DNA of 10,490 bases from DALYDP01 sp964541635 (lineage in GTDB: Bacteria > Patescibacteriota > Gracilibacteria > Peribacterales > Peribacteraceae). The notes beneath the pieces are model-generated. The model was not told where the DNA came from. It did not search any database and saw only the letters and a program-made list of their open reading frames with translations. Every line of letters begins with the position of its first letter. The stretch's first letter is position 1. The translations under genes and the position numbers were made by a program. The DNA lies in the NCBI GenBank assembly GCA_964541635.1, contig CAZIQM010000039.1, positions 1 through 10,490 of the forward strand, given 5' to 3'. This document shows positions 1-6,322 of the stretch, one piece after another.

Positions 1-356
1 GAGAAATCCTGGGCCATGCGGACCAAGGATTCATAGATCGCGGAGTCACCGTGCGGGTGGTACTTACCCATCACGTCGCCGACGATGAGGGCGGATTTGC
101 GGAATTTGGCGGCGGAGCGAAGACCGAGCTCGCTCATGCCGTACAGGATGCGGCGGTGCACCGGCTTCATGCCGTCGCGGGCGTCCGGAAGAGCGCGCGA
201 GACGATGACGCTCATCGCGTAGTCGAGGTAGCTCTCCTCCATTTCCGCCACGATCGGGCGCGCGGTGATGCGGCCGATCGACGAAAGCATCTCGGTTCCT
301 TCGCCGCCCGAGAGGGACGGTTGGTCAGCCGGCGGTTGCTTCTCTTTGTCGGCCAT
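1..356 (-). CDS. gyrA: DNA gyrase subunit A, N-terminal part (runs off the left edge)
   Basis: Catalytic subunit of the type II topoisomerase that introduces negative supercoils, working with GyrB in the cytoplasm. The 118 visible residues start MADKEKQPPADQ and then carry the family signatures: SYLDYAMSVIVSRALPDARD (about 42-61), GMKPVHRRILYGM (62-74), and the DNA-gate segment KYHPHGDSAIYESLVRMAQ (98-116). In the quinolone-resistance region, Ser105 and Glu109 occupy the places of E. coli Ser83 and Asp87. Ser is the unmutated state, and Glu is common in many bacteria, so no resistance change is visible. The breakage Tyr lies outside the window. The first ~25 residues are a poorly conserved tail, and an internal ATG (codon 23) begins the conserved part. 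No SD precedes the ATG; a TACCAT hexamer lies 17 bases upstream. ParC cannot be fully excluded from this end of the protein alone, but a single GyrA is expected in a reduced genome. Confidence 0.92.
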   Translation of the reverse strand, partial: MADKEKQPPADQPSLSGGEGTEMLSSIGRITARPIVAEMEESYLDYAMSVIVSRALPDARDGMKPVHRRILYGMSELGLRSAAKFRKSALIVGDVMGKYHPHGDSAIYESLVRMAQDF

Positions 357-373
357 AGGAAATCGCCGCGCGC

Positions 374-379
374 ATGGTA
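374..379 (-). promoter_or_regulatory. Possible -10 box for gyrA
   Basis: TACCAT on the minus strand. A transcript starting about 7 bases downstream would have a leader of only about 11 bases and no SD. No convincing -35 box is seen. The 119-base spacer between gyrA and the divergent membrane gene holds nothing else recognisable. Confidence 0.3.
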
Positions 380-461
380 GCGGATTCCGTCGCGAACGGA
401 AGAATGTTTGAACACAAATGATCTTCGAAGGCACCCCGTCGCGCGCGGGAGCCGCCTCCGG

Positions 462-467
462 TACGCT
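462..467 (+). promoter_or_regulatory. Possible -10 box for the membrane glycosyltransferase-like gene
   Basis: TACGCT ends 8 bases before the ATG, with no SD in between. If it is a real -10 box, transcription would begin at or within about 2 bases of the start codon, giving a leaderless mRNA. No clear -35 box. Confidence 0.3.
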
Positions 468-475
468 TCCGGTCG

Positions 476-2065
476 ATGCGACTCGAACGCGACCAACTCA
501 CCGCCGTCGGCCGATGGATCCTCGTCGCCTTGGTCGCGGTGGCGTTTTCCATGGCGGTGATGAAGCCGATCATCCTCACGGCCTCGGACATGGGCCGCCA
601 CCTTACGAACGGCCGGCTGTTTTTGGACCACGGGACCATCGCCACCACGAACCTCTACTCCTACACCCATCCCGACTTCCCCTTCCTGAACCACCACTGG
701 GGCAGCGGCGTGCTGTTCGAGCTCGTCCGCCGCTTCCGCGGATTCATCGGCGTGTCGATGTTCGGCATGGGCGTCGTGATCCTCACGGCGGTGCTCTACC
801 TGCGCGTCGCGTGGATGAGCGGACGGTTCTGGACGACGATGGCGGCGGCGTTCCTCGTGCTGCCGGTGTTCGCCAGCCGCGCCGAAATCCGGCCGGAACT
901 CTTCAGCTACCTCCTCAGCGCCGTTTTCCTCTGGCTCCTCCTCGGCGTGCGCAGCAAGGCGATGTCCCCGAAGGCGCTCTGGGCGCTGCCGCCCCTGATG
1001 CTCCTGTGGGTGAACCTCCACATCTACTTCTTCCTCGGCATCGGCTGGATGGGGGCGTTCGTCGTCGACGCGCTCTTCCGCGCGTGGCGCGATCCCTCGG
1101 AACGCTCCGAGCACCTGCTCCTCGCGCGCAGGCTCGTCCTGGCGCTCGTCGCGGCGTGCGTCCTCACGCCCCTCAACCCCAACGGCTGGCGCGGCGCGGT
1201 GTATCCCCTCTTCATCTTCCAGAACTACGCCTACGCCGTGGCCGAGAACCAAACGGTCTTTACCATCGAACGCAACGGGCCCTACCCGCCGGGCCTCTTC
1301 CTGCGCATCGCGTGGGCCGCGCTCTTCATCTCGTGGATCTGGCGGCTCTGGCGCGACCGGCAGGAACGGCGCCTGCCCGACGTCGCGATCCTCATCCTCT
1401 CGCTGTTCGTCGCGCTCATTTCCTACAAAGCCATCCGCAACTTCACCATCTTCTCGTACGTCACCGTCGTCGCGCTGTCGCACGCCTGGGCCGACCTCGA
1501 CCCCCGCGCGCGCCTGGGCCGCTGGACCACGGCGGCGACCTCGGCGATCCCGGCGCTGACCTTGGCGGCCATGGTCGCGCTGTGGCCCGCGTACTGGCAA
1601 AGCGTCTACGGCACCTTCGGCCTCGGCGTCGCACCGGACGTCCTCACATCGATCAACTTCTTCAAGGAGTACAACCTGCACGGGCCCATCTTCAACAACT
1701 ACGACATCGGCGGCTTCCTCACCTACGGGCTCTATCCGGAGGAACGCGTGTTCGTCGACAACCGTCCGGAGGCGTACCCCGGTGAATTCTTCACGCAGAT
1801 CCTGCTGCCGATGCAGATGAAGGAGGGAGACTGGCAGCGCTTCAGCGCCCAGTACGGCTTCAACGTCATCTTCTTCTACCGGCACGACGCCACGCGCTGG
1901 GGCCAGGCATTCATGCTCCGGCGGCTGCAGGATCCCGCGTGGGCGCCCGTGTACGTCGACGGCTACGTGCTGATGTTCGTGCGCCGCATCCCGGAGTTCC
2001 GGGAAGTGATCGCGCAGTACGAAATCCCGCTGTCGAACTTCGCCGCCGCTCCCCGCAACCGTTGA
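476..2065 (+). CDS. Polytopic membrane protein, GT-C / mannosyltransferase-like
   Basis: A 529-residue integral membrane protein with about ten hydrophobic stretches, including residues 14-34, 92-113, 121-133, 143-157, 168-200, 219-231, 275-291, 303-320, 322-336 and 352-370. Features fit the GT-C lipid-linked glycosyltransferase superfamily (PMT/ArnT-like). An acidic motif DMGRH (38-42) follows TM1 in the first extracytoplasmic loop, where GT-C enzymes place a catalytic Asp. SYTHPDFPFLNHHWGSG (62-78), EIRPELFSY (137-145) and NPNGW (234-238) follow. A soluble C-terminal part carries FNNYDIGGFLTYGLYPEERV (406-425) and FVDNRPEAYP. Members of this broad family of uncharacterised bacterial proteins share that layout. 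Family membership is inferred from motif style; donor, acceptor and reaction are unknown. It is probably transcribed alone or ahead of rsmI, which begins 45 bases downstream. Confidence 0.6.
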   Translation: MRLERDQLTAVGRWILVALVAVAFSMAVMKPIILTASDMGRHLTNGRLFLDHGTIATTNLYSYTHPDFPFLNHHWGSGVLFELVRRFRGFIGVSMFGMGVVILTAVLYLRVAWMSGRFWTTMAAAFLVLPVFASRAEIRPELFSYLLSAVFLWLLLGVRSKAMSPKALWALPPLMLLWVNLHIYFFLGIGWMGAFVVDALFRAWRDPSERSEHLLLARRLVLALVAACVLTPLNPNGWRGAVYPLFIFQNYAYAVAENQTVFTIERNGPYPPGLFLRIAWAALFISWIWRLWRDRQERRLPDVAILILSLFVALISYKAIRNFTIFSYVTVVALSHAWADLDPRARLGRWTTAATSAIPALTLAAMVALWPAYWQSVYGTFGLGVAPDVLTSINFFKEYNLHGPIFNNYDIGGFLTYGLYPEERVFVDNRPEAYPGEFFTQILLPMQMKEGDWQRFSAQYGFNVIFFYRHDATRWGQAFMLRRLQDPAWAPVYVDGYVLMFVRRIPEFREVIAQYEIPLSNFAAAPRNR

Positions 2066-2075
2066 TATGCTCTCT

Positions 2076-2107
2076 CCTTCGACTCGCTTCGCTCGCTCAG
2101 GATGACA
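2076..2107. repeat. Short dispersed-type repeat (SERSESK repeat)
   Basis: CCTTCGACTCGCTTCGCTCG followed by CTCAGGATGACA. Read on the opposite strand it gives the peptide VILSERSESKER. From memory, this short element and its spurious peptide occur between genes in many unrelated bacterial genomes. Here it fills almost the whole spacer between the membrane gene and rsmI. Its AGG (2099-2101) sits 9 bases before the likely rsmI ATG, and its own ATG (2102) is an in-frame alternative start. Confidence 0.6.
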
Positions 2108-2110
2108 GCC

Positions 2111-2818
2111 ATGCTCTCCATCATTTCCACCCCCATCGGCAATTTAGGAGATATCACGATCAGGGCTCTCGAAACGCTCAAAGCGTGCGACGCGATCGTC
2201 TGCGAGGACACGCGCGTGACGGGGCAGCTGTTGAAACTCCTCGGACTCGAGAAAAAGCCGCTCGTGAGCTTCCACGGCTACAGCGATCCGCGCTCGCTCG
2301 ACCCCATCGTCGACCGGCTCAAGCGCGGCGAACACCTGGCCCTCGTCTCGGACGCCGGCACGCCCGGCATCTCGGACCCCGGGTACGCGGTGGTCTCGCG
2401 CTGCGCCCGGGAAGGCATTCCCGTGAGCGCCCTCCCCGGCCCCGCCGCGTTCCTCGCGGCGCTCAGCGCGTCGGGCCTGCCCATCAACCGCTTCCGCTAC
2501 CTCGGGTTCCTGCCGCTCAAGAAAGGACGCAAGGCGCTCGTGGCGTCGTTCGCGGACGAAGAGGACACGATCGTGTTCTACGAATCAGTGCACCGCATCG
2601 AGAAGGCGCTCGCGGAAATCGGCGAGGCCTTGGCAGCGCAACCGGACCGCCCGATCGTCATCGCGCGCGAACTGACGAAATTGCACGAGGACATTGTCAG
2701 GACGACCGTTTCGCGGCTTGCGGATACCGCGAAATCACTCGTGAAAAAGGGCGAGTTCGTCGTGGTCGTGGGACCGTTGCCGCGGAAAGGAAAAACGTTC
2801 CACGACGGGGAGGAATGA
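2111..2818 (+). CDS. rsmI: 16S rRNA (cytidine-1402 2'-O) methyltransferase
   Basis: RsmI uses S-adenosylmethionine to methylate the ribose of C1402 in the ribosomal decoding centre. From the ATG at 2111 it is 235 residues of the tetrapyrrole-methylase fold. Signatures are STPIGNLGDITIRAL (6-20), CEDTR (34-38), SDAGTPGISDPGY in the SAM-binding region, LPGPAAF, FYESVHR and ARELTKLHEDI. It is shorter than the usual ~270-290 residues and appears to lack the C-terminal helical domain; its tail is basic and ends in KGKTFHDGEE. The usual Pro in FYESPHR is Val here. I prefer 2111 because MLSIISTPIGN matches the family start and AGG lies 9 bases upstream. ATG 2102 lies inside the dispersed repeat and would add only MTA. 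A RAYT gene and queA follow on the same strand. Confidence 0.93.
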   Translation: MLSIISTPIGNLGDITIRALETLKACDAIVCEDTRVTGQLLKLLGLEKKPLVSFHGYSDPRSLDPIVDRLKRGEHLALVSDAGTPGISDPGYAVVSRCAREGIPVSALPGPAAFLAALSASGLPINRFRYLGFLPLKKGRKALVASFADEEDTIVFYESVHRIEKALAEIGEALAAQPDRPIVIARELTKLHEDIVRTTVSRLADTAKSLVKKGEFVVVVGPLPRKGKTFHDGEE

Positions 2819-2902
2819 CCGTAATGGCACGAGGAAAAGTAAAAACATTGAGTGCCCCACGAAGCGTGACACGTGAATTCCTGCGCGCGATATCGTCGGG
2901 TA

Positions 2903-3439
2903 ATGTCACCCATTCGCCGATTGGCCGGATTCGACTACCGCGATTGCGGGACGTATTTCGTGACGATCTGCACGCGGAATCGGGAGCGTTTGTTCGGACG
3001 GATCCAGAACCACACGATGGAATGCAACGACAACGGACGGATCGCCATGGATTGCATCGAACGCATCGCCGATCATTTCCCCGGCGTGACGATCGATGCA
3101 TCGGTCGTGATGCCCGACCACTTGCACGTCCTGTTGCATATCGGCGATATCCAACCGCGCGGCGGCAGGCGCATGGCATGCCATGCGCCTAACGAAACCA
3201 CGGTTGAAGGTGCCACCAGATCATTCGGCAAACCCCAATCGCGATCATTGTCGACGATCGTCGGCGCGTTCAAATCCGCCGTTACAAAACGCATACGGGA
3301 ATCATGCGGGTACGACGGTGCGGTATGGCAACGGAATTTTCACGAACATATCGTCCGCGATTCGGATGAATGCGAACGCATCAAACGGTACATTCGGAAT
3401 AATCCCGCGAATTGGCGGGACGATGAATTGCATTCATGA
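2903..3439 (+). CDS. REP-associated tyrosine transposase (RAYT), Y1/HUH class
   Basis: A 178-residue single-domain protein of the IS200-like TnpA_REP family, which nicks and joins single-stranded DNA at hairpins through a tyrosine. Visible hallmarks are AGFDYRDCGTYFVTICTRNR (8-27), the metal-binding HUH motif in VVMPDHLHVLL (His73, His75), SFGKPQSRSLSTIVGAFKSA (107-126), VWQRNFHEHIVRD (141-153), and YIRNNPANW (163-171) with catalytic Tyr163. All active-site residues are present and the frame is intact. A variable loop (about 81-106) carries RRMACHAP, encoded exactly by a 24-bp perfect palindrome. I chose ATG 2903 because SPIRRLAGFDY is where such proteins begin; GTG 2873 would add ten residues. 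The SD is weak. CGA and CGG codons and AT-rich stretches are commoner than in its neighbours, suggesting acquisition. The last 4 bases overlap the queA start (ATGA), so it reads as a member of the rsmI-queA cluster. Confidence 0.9.
   Translation: MSPIRRLAGFDYRDCGTYFVTICTRNRERLFGRIQNHTMECNDNGRIAMDCIERIADHFPGVTIDASVVMPDHLHVLLHIGDIQPRGGRRMACHAPNETTVEGATRSFGKPQSRSLSTIVGAFKSAVTKRIRESCGYDGAVWQRNFHEHIVRDSDECERIKRYIRNNPANWRDDELHS
3167..3190. repeat. 24-bp perfect palindrome inside the RAYT coding sequence
   Basis: The 12-base half AGGCGCATGGCA is followed directly by its exact reverse complement. It coincides with eight whole codons (residues 89-96, RRMACHAP) in the loop after the HUH motif. It could form a cruciform or an mRNA hairpin. 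It could also be a target-like site for the encoded protein; that is inference. Confidence 0.85.
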
Positions 3440-4464
3440 ACCCGCAAGACACCCTTCTGGCCTACGATTACCAGTTTCCCGAAGCGCTGATCGCCCAGGA
3501 GCCGGCGCGCCCGCGGGATAGCGCGCGCCTCATGGTCTACGACCGCGCGACGGGCGACGTCACGCTCGATACCTTCGCGCACGTCGACGAGTACCTGCCC
3601 GAACGGAGCGTGGTGGTGTTCAACGAAACGAAAGTGATCCCCGCCCGCATGACGGTGACGGCCGACGGCAAAGACGTCGACGTGCTCTGCCTGAAACAGG
3701 ACGGCGACCTGCTCCGCGTGCTGGCGCCGCGCGCTGTCCAACCGGGCATGGAGTTCGCGTGGGCCGGACACACGCTCGCGTGCGTCGAGCGCGACGGGAA
3801 GGAAGCGATCCTCCAGCCGTCGTTCCCCATCGACCGGACGGTCCCGCTGCTCGAGGAATTCGGGAAAACCCCGCTGCCGCCGTACATCGAAGCGAAAACC
3901 ATGGGCGAAGCCGAACGACGCGCCGAGTACCAAACCGTCTTCGCGAAGAACGCCGGCAGCGTCGCCGCACCCACCGCGAGCCTGCACTTCACGCCGGAGC
4001 TCATCGAGCGCATCAAGGCGGCGGGCCACGACGTCTGCTACGTCACGCTCCACGTGGGGCTCGGGACCTTCGCTCCCCTGACCGAAGAGCAACTGAAAAC
4101 GCGCACGCTCCACGAGGAGACGTACTTCATCGACGAAGATACCGCCGACTTCCTCAACCGCGCGAAGGAGGAAGGCCGGCCGATCGTCGCCGTGGGCACC
4201 ACGACCGTGCGCACGCTCGAGTCGGCCGCGGTGGAAGGTTCCACGATCACCAACCGCTACGGTTCCACGACGCTCTTCCTCTCGCCCGAGAACCCGCCGC
4301 GGTTCGTGACCTCCGTCGTGACGAACTTCCACGTGCCGAAGAGCAGCCTCCTCATGCTCGTGGCCGGGTTCGTGGGCCGCAACCAACTCATGAAGCTCTA
4401 CCAAACCGCGATCGCCGAGAAGTTCCGGTTGTTCTCTTTTGGCGACGGGATGCTGATACTTTGA
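3436..4464 (+). CDS. queA: S-adenosylmethionine:tRNA ribosyltransferase-isomerase
   Basis: QueA transfers and rearranges the ribosyl group of S-adenosylmethionine onto 7-aminomethyl-7-deazaguanine in tRNA, forming epoxyqueuosine at wobble position 34. The 342 residues equal the normal family length. Signatures in order: DYQFPEALIAQEPARPRDSA (11-30), FNETKVIPAR (62-71), KTPLPPYI (144-151), YQTVFAKNAGSVAAPTASLH (165-184), LHVGLGTF (205-212), VGTTTVRTLES (253-263), TNFHVPKSSLLMLVAGF (296-312) and the C-terminal FRLFSFGDGMLIL. No good SD is present. The start ATG overlaps the RAYT stop, so translational coupling is likely. No tgt or other queuosine gene is visible nearby. Its stop codon directly abuts that of the convergent M23 gene. 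Confidence 0.97.
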   Translation: MNPQDTLLAYDYQFPEALIAQEPARPRDSARLMVYDRATGDVTLDTFAHVDEYLPERSVVVFNETKVIPARMTVTADGKDVDVLCLKQDGDLLRVLAPRAVQPGMEFAWAGHTLACVERDGKEAILQPSFPIDRTVPLLEEFGKTPLPPYIEAKTMGEAERRAEYQTVFAKNAGSVAAPTASLHFTPELIERIKAAGHDVCYVTLHVGLGTFAPLTEEQLKTRTLHEETYFIDEDTADFLNRAKEEGRPIVAVGTTTVRTLESAAVEGSTITNRYGSTTLFLSPENPPRFVTSVVTNFHVPKSSLLMLVAGFVGRNQLMKLYQTAIAEKFRLFSFGDGMLIL

Positions 4465-5664
4465 TCACGGCAGCACGCTTAGCGGATCGACGTTCACGCC
4501 GTTCTGGATGACTTCGAAGTGGAGGTGCGAGGCGGTCGTCATGGGGCCCGCGCCGTGCGTGCCCGGCTTGCCGCCGCTGAGGCCGATCGTTTCGCCGGCG
4601 TTCACTTCCTGGCCCGCGAGCACCGACGTGACGCTCAGGTGCCCGTAGAGGGTGGCGTAGCCGTCGCGGTGGCCGATGAGGATGTACGTGTAGCCGGTCT
4701 CGCCGCCGTCGCGCACGAGGAACACCACGCCGTCCGCGGCCGCGCCCACGGGCGTGCCCTGCGGGACGACGATGTCGGCGCCGTAGTGCTGCACGCCGAA
4801 GTGCGCGAAGTAGGGTTTGTTCTTGAAGCCGGCGGAGACGGGACCGTACACGGGCCACGAGAACGTTTGCGCGGCGGCGGCCGCCGCGTGGCGGACGTCG
4901 TCGGCCGCGAGGAGGCCTTTTTCCACGAGGGCGCGGCCCGCTTTCTGGCGCAGGCGCGCGTCGATGCGCGCGAGGTCGCCCTGCAACTCCAACACGTGGT
5001 CGTGCACTTCCGCCATGATGCGGCGGTTTTCCTGGAGCTGCTCTTCGGACGCTTCCACGAGGCCGACCGTGTCGTCGTAGGCTTTCGACGCCTTCGCGTA
5101 GAGCTGCAAGATTTTCTCGCGTTCGCCGGTCGCGCGCTCCAAGCGGTCAAGGACCGACACGGCGGCGACGAGGTCCTTCACCAATTTGCCCTGGTAGCGC
5201 AGCAAACGGTCGTCGCCCGCCGTCCACGGCGAGGACACCGCCCACAGGCCCGGCTGCCGGGAGGCCGCGCGCTGGCGCAGCAACTCCGCGTAGCGCTTTT
5301 TGGCCGCGTCGCGCAGGCGCTCGGCATCCGCTTTCGTCGCGAGCTCGGTGCCCGTGCGGCGCTCGATCGTGGCGTGGATCCGCCGGAGCTTCACGATCTC
5401 TTTCCGGATCTCGAACTTCTGGTCCTCGGCCCGGCGCAGGAGGTCTTCCTGCTTCGTGAGGGCCGACTGGCCCTTCTCGAGGCGCGACTGCAACCCGCCC
5501 CGCTGGCGGTACTCGGCCGCGGCGTCGTCGATGGCGTCGTGCAGCGATTCGCGCGTGCGCTCCCGCTCGTCGAGCGAGAGGAGGCCCGTCATCTTCAGCG
5601 GCACGACCGGCAAGGCGGCCATGACCAGCGGAATCACGATGAGGAGACGGCGTGTGTGGTGCAT
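4465..5664 (-). CDS. M23/LytM-family murein hydrolase with coiled coils (EnvC/MepM-like)
   Basis: A secreted or membrane-anchored peptidoglycan endopeptidase, or hydrolase activator, of 399 residues. The basic N-terminus plus hydrophobic stretch MHHTRRLLIVIPLVMAALPV is a signal peptide or anchor. Residues about 31-135 and 155-245 are highly charged and helical (coiled coil). The C-terminal LytM domain (about 270-395) has the zinc ligands: HYGAD (His293, Asp297) and HLH (380-382), with YGHL (340-343) between them. Unlike E. coli EnvC, whose zinc site is degenerate, the metal site looks intact, so direct cleavage is plausible. I chose the ATG at 5664 because the signal peptide begins there. The frame stays open upstream through ruvA, but that extension is antisense to ruvA. 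The gene is divergent from ruvA with a 78-base spacer, and convergent with queA with no spacer. Confidence 0.9.
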   Translation of the reverse strand: MHHTRRLLIVIPLVMAALPVVPLKMTGLLSLDERERTRESLHDAIDDAAAEYRQRGGLQSRLEKGQSALTKQEDLLRRAEDQKFEIRKEIVKLRRIHATIERRTGTELATKADAERLRDAAKKRYAELLRQRAASRQPGLWAVSSPWTAGDDRLLRYQGKLVKDLVAAVSVLDRLERATGEREKILQLYAKASKAYDDTVGLVEASEEQLQENRRIMAEVHDHVLELQGDLARIDARLRQKAGRALVEKGLLAADDVRHAAAAAAQTFSWPVYGPVSAGFKNKPYFAHFGVQHYGADIVVPQGTPVGAAADGVVFLVRDGGETGYTYILIGHRDGYATLYGHLSVTSVLAGQEVNAGETIGLSGGKPGTHGAGPMTTASHLHFEVIQNGVNVDPLSVLP

Positions 5665-5678
5665 GTTGGTTTCCGAGT

Positions 5679-5687
5679 ATTGTAGCA
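5679..5687 (-). promoter_or_regulatory. Extended -10 promoter for the M23 gene
   Basis: TGCTACAAT on the minus strand matches an extended -10 box (TGnTATAAT). A weak -35-like TTCCGG lies 17 bases further upstream. The predicted RNA start is about 8 bases before the ATG at 5664, too short for an SD. Confidence 0.5.
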
Positions 5688-5727
5688 AAAAACGGCGTTT
5701 TCCGGAAGGGCGCGGGCATCCGCGGTG

Positions 5728-5736
5728 TGCTACACT
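5728..5736 (+). promoter_or_regulatory. Extended -10 promoter for ruvA
   Basis: TGCTACACT ends 6 bases before the ruvA ATG, so the expected transcription start is the A of the start codon itself (leaderless mRNA). It is nearly identical to the divergent TGCTACAAT box of the M23 gene in the same 78-base spacer. No -35 box is apparent. Confidence 0.45.
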
Positions 5737-5742
5737 CCGCCC

Positions 5743-6318
5743 ATGTTCGCCCACCTCCGAGGGACCATCGGCAAGGGCAGCCTGAACGAGGTATCGGTGG
5801 ACGTGAACGGCGCGGGGTACAGGGTGGCGGTGCCGGTCGACACGTGGGACCGGCTGCAGGACGGCGACACCGCGACGCTGTGGATTTCGACGTACGTCCG
5901 CGAGGACCGCTTCGAGCTCTACGGCTTCCTGGACGCCGCGACGCGGACGCTGTTCGAGGAGCTCACGCAGATCTCGGGCATCGGGCCGCGCACGGGCTTG
6001 GAACTGTGCGGCGTGCCGCGCGGGTTGCTCCTCACGGCCATCCAGCAGGACGACCACGCTCCCCTCACGCAGGTCAAAGGCATCGGCAAGAAGACGGCGG
6101 AGAAGTTGCTCGTGGAATTGAAGAGCCTGGCCGAGCGCCAGCCTGGGCTGTTCGCCGCGGACACGCGCGAGCTCGGGGCGAAGTTCGATCCCGACGCCCT
6201 CGCCGCGCTCGCGCAGCTGGGGTACAACAACGCCGACGCCGTCCGCGCGCTCGAGACGGTGCCCCAGGAACTCCGCACCACCGAAGAGCGCGTCACCGCG
6301 GCGCTCCGTTCCCTCTGA
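5743..6318 (+). CDS. ruvA: Holliday junction DNA helicase subunit RuvA
   Basis: RuvA binds four-way DNA junctions as a tetramer and loads the RuvB motor for branch migration during recombination and repair. The 191 residues cover all three domains. The N-terminal OB domain (about 1-62) begins MFAHLRGTIGK and contains TYVREDRFELYGF. Two helix-hairpin-helix motifs follow: QISGIGPRTGLEL (77-89) and VKGIGKKTAEKLLVELK (111-127). The C-terminal RuvB-contacting domain (about 150-191) has DALAALAQLGYNNADAVRAL. I chose ATG 5743 because RuvA proteins start at this point; an in-frame ATG at 5725 would add MCYTPP and lies on the promoter. There is no SD. pgi follows after 4 bases, so the two are probably one operon. 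ruvB and ruvC are not in the window. Confidence 0.97.
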   Translation: MFAHLRGTIGKGSLNEVSVDVNGAGYRVAVPVDTWDRLQDGDTATLWISTYVREDRFELYGFLDAATRTLFEELTQISGIGPRTGLELCGVPRGLLLTAIQQDDHAPLTQVKGIGKKTAEKLLVELKSLAERQPGLFAADTRELGAKFDPDALAALAQLGYNNADAVRALETVPQELRTTEERVTAALRSL

Positions 6319-6322
6319 CCCC

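Noticed and set aside
212..1885. Long minus-strand open frame (557 codons) opposite the gyrA start and the membrane gene
   Set aside because: It is antisense to two well-supported genes and has low-complexity composition rich in Arg, Glu, Asp, Val and His, typical of shadow frames in GC-rich DNA.
2826..2875. Small inverted repeats (GGCAC/GTGCC, CACG/CGTG, CACGTG) upstream of the RAYT as possible REP ends
   Set aside because: Stems are 4-5 bp, and no matching partner is seen on the queA side.
3423..3437. Inverted repeat ATGAA/TTCAT over the queA start
   Set aside because: The stem is only 5 bp, and the sequence also encodes the RAYT C-terminus; chance is likely.
4519..5685. Plus-strand open frame (388 codons) opposite the M23 gene
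   Set aside because: Antisense to a gene with intact LytM motifs; the composition is repetitive Arg, Ala, Val and Glu with no domain.
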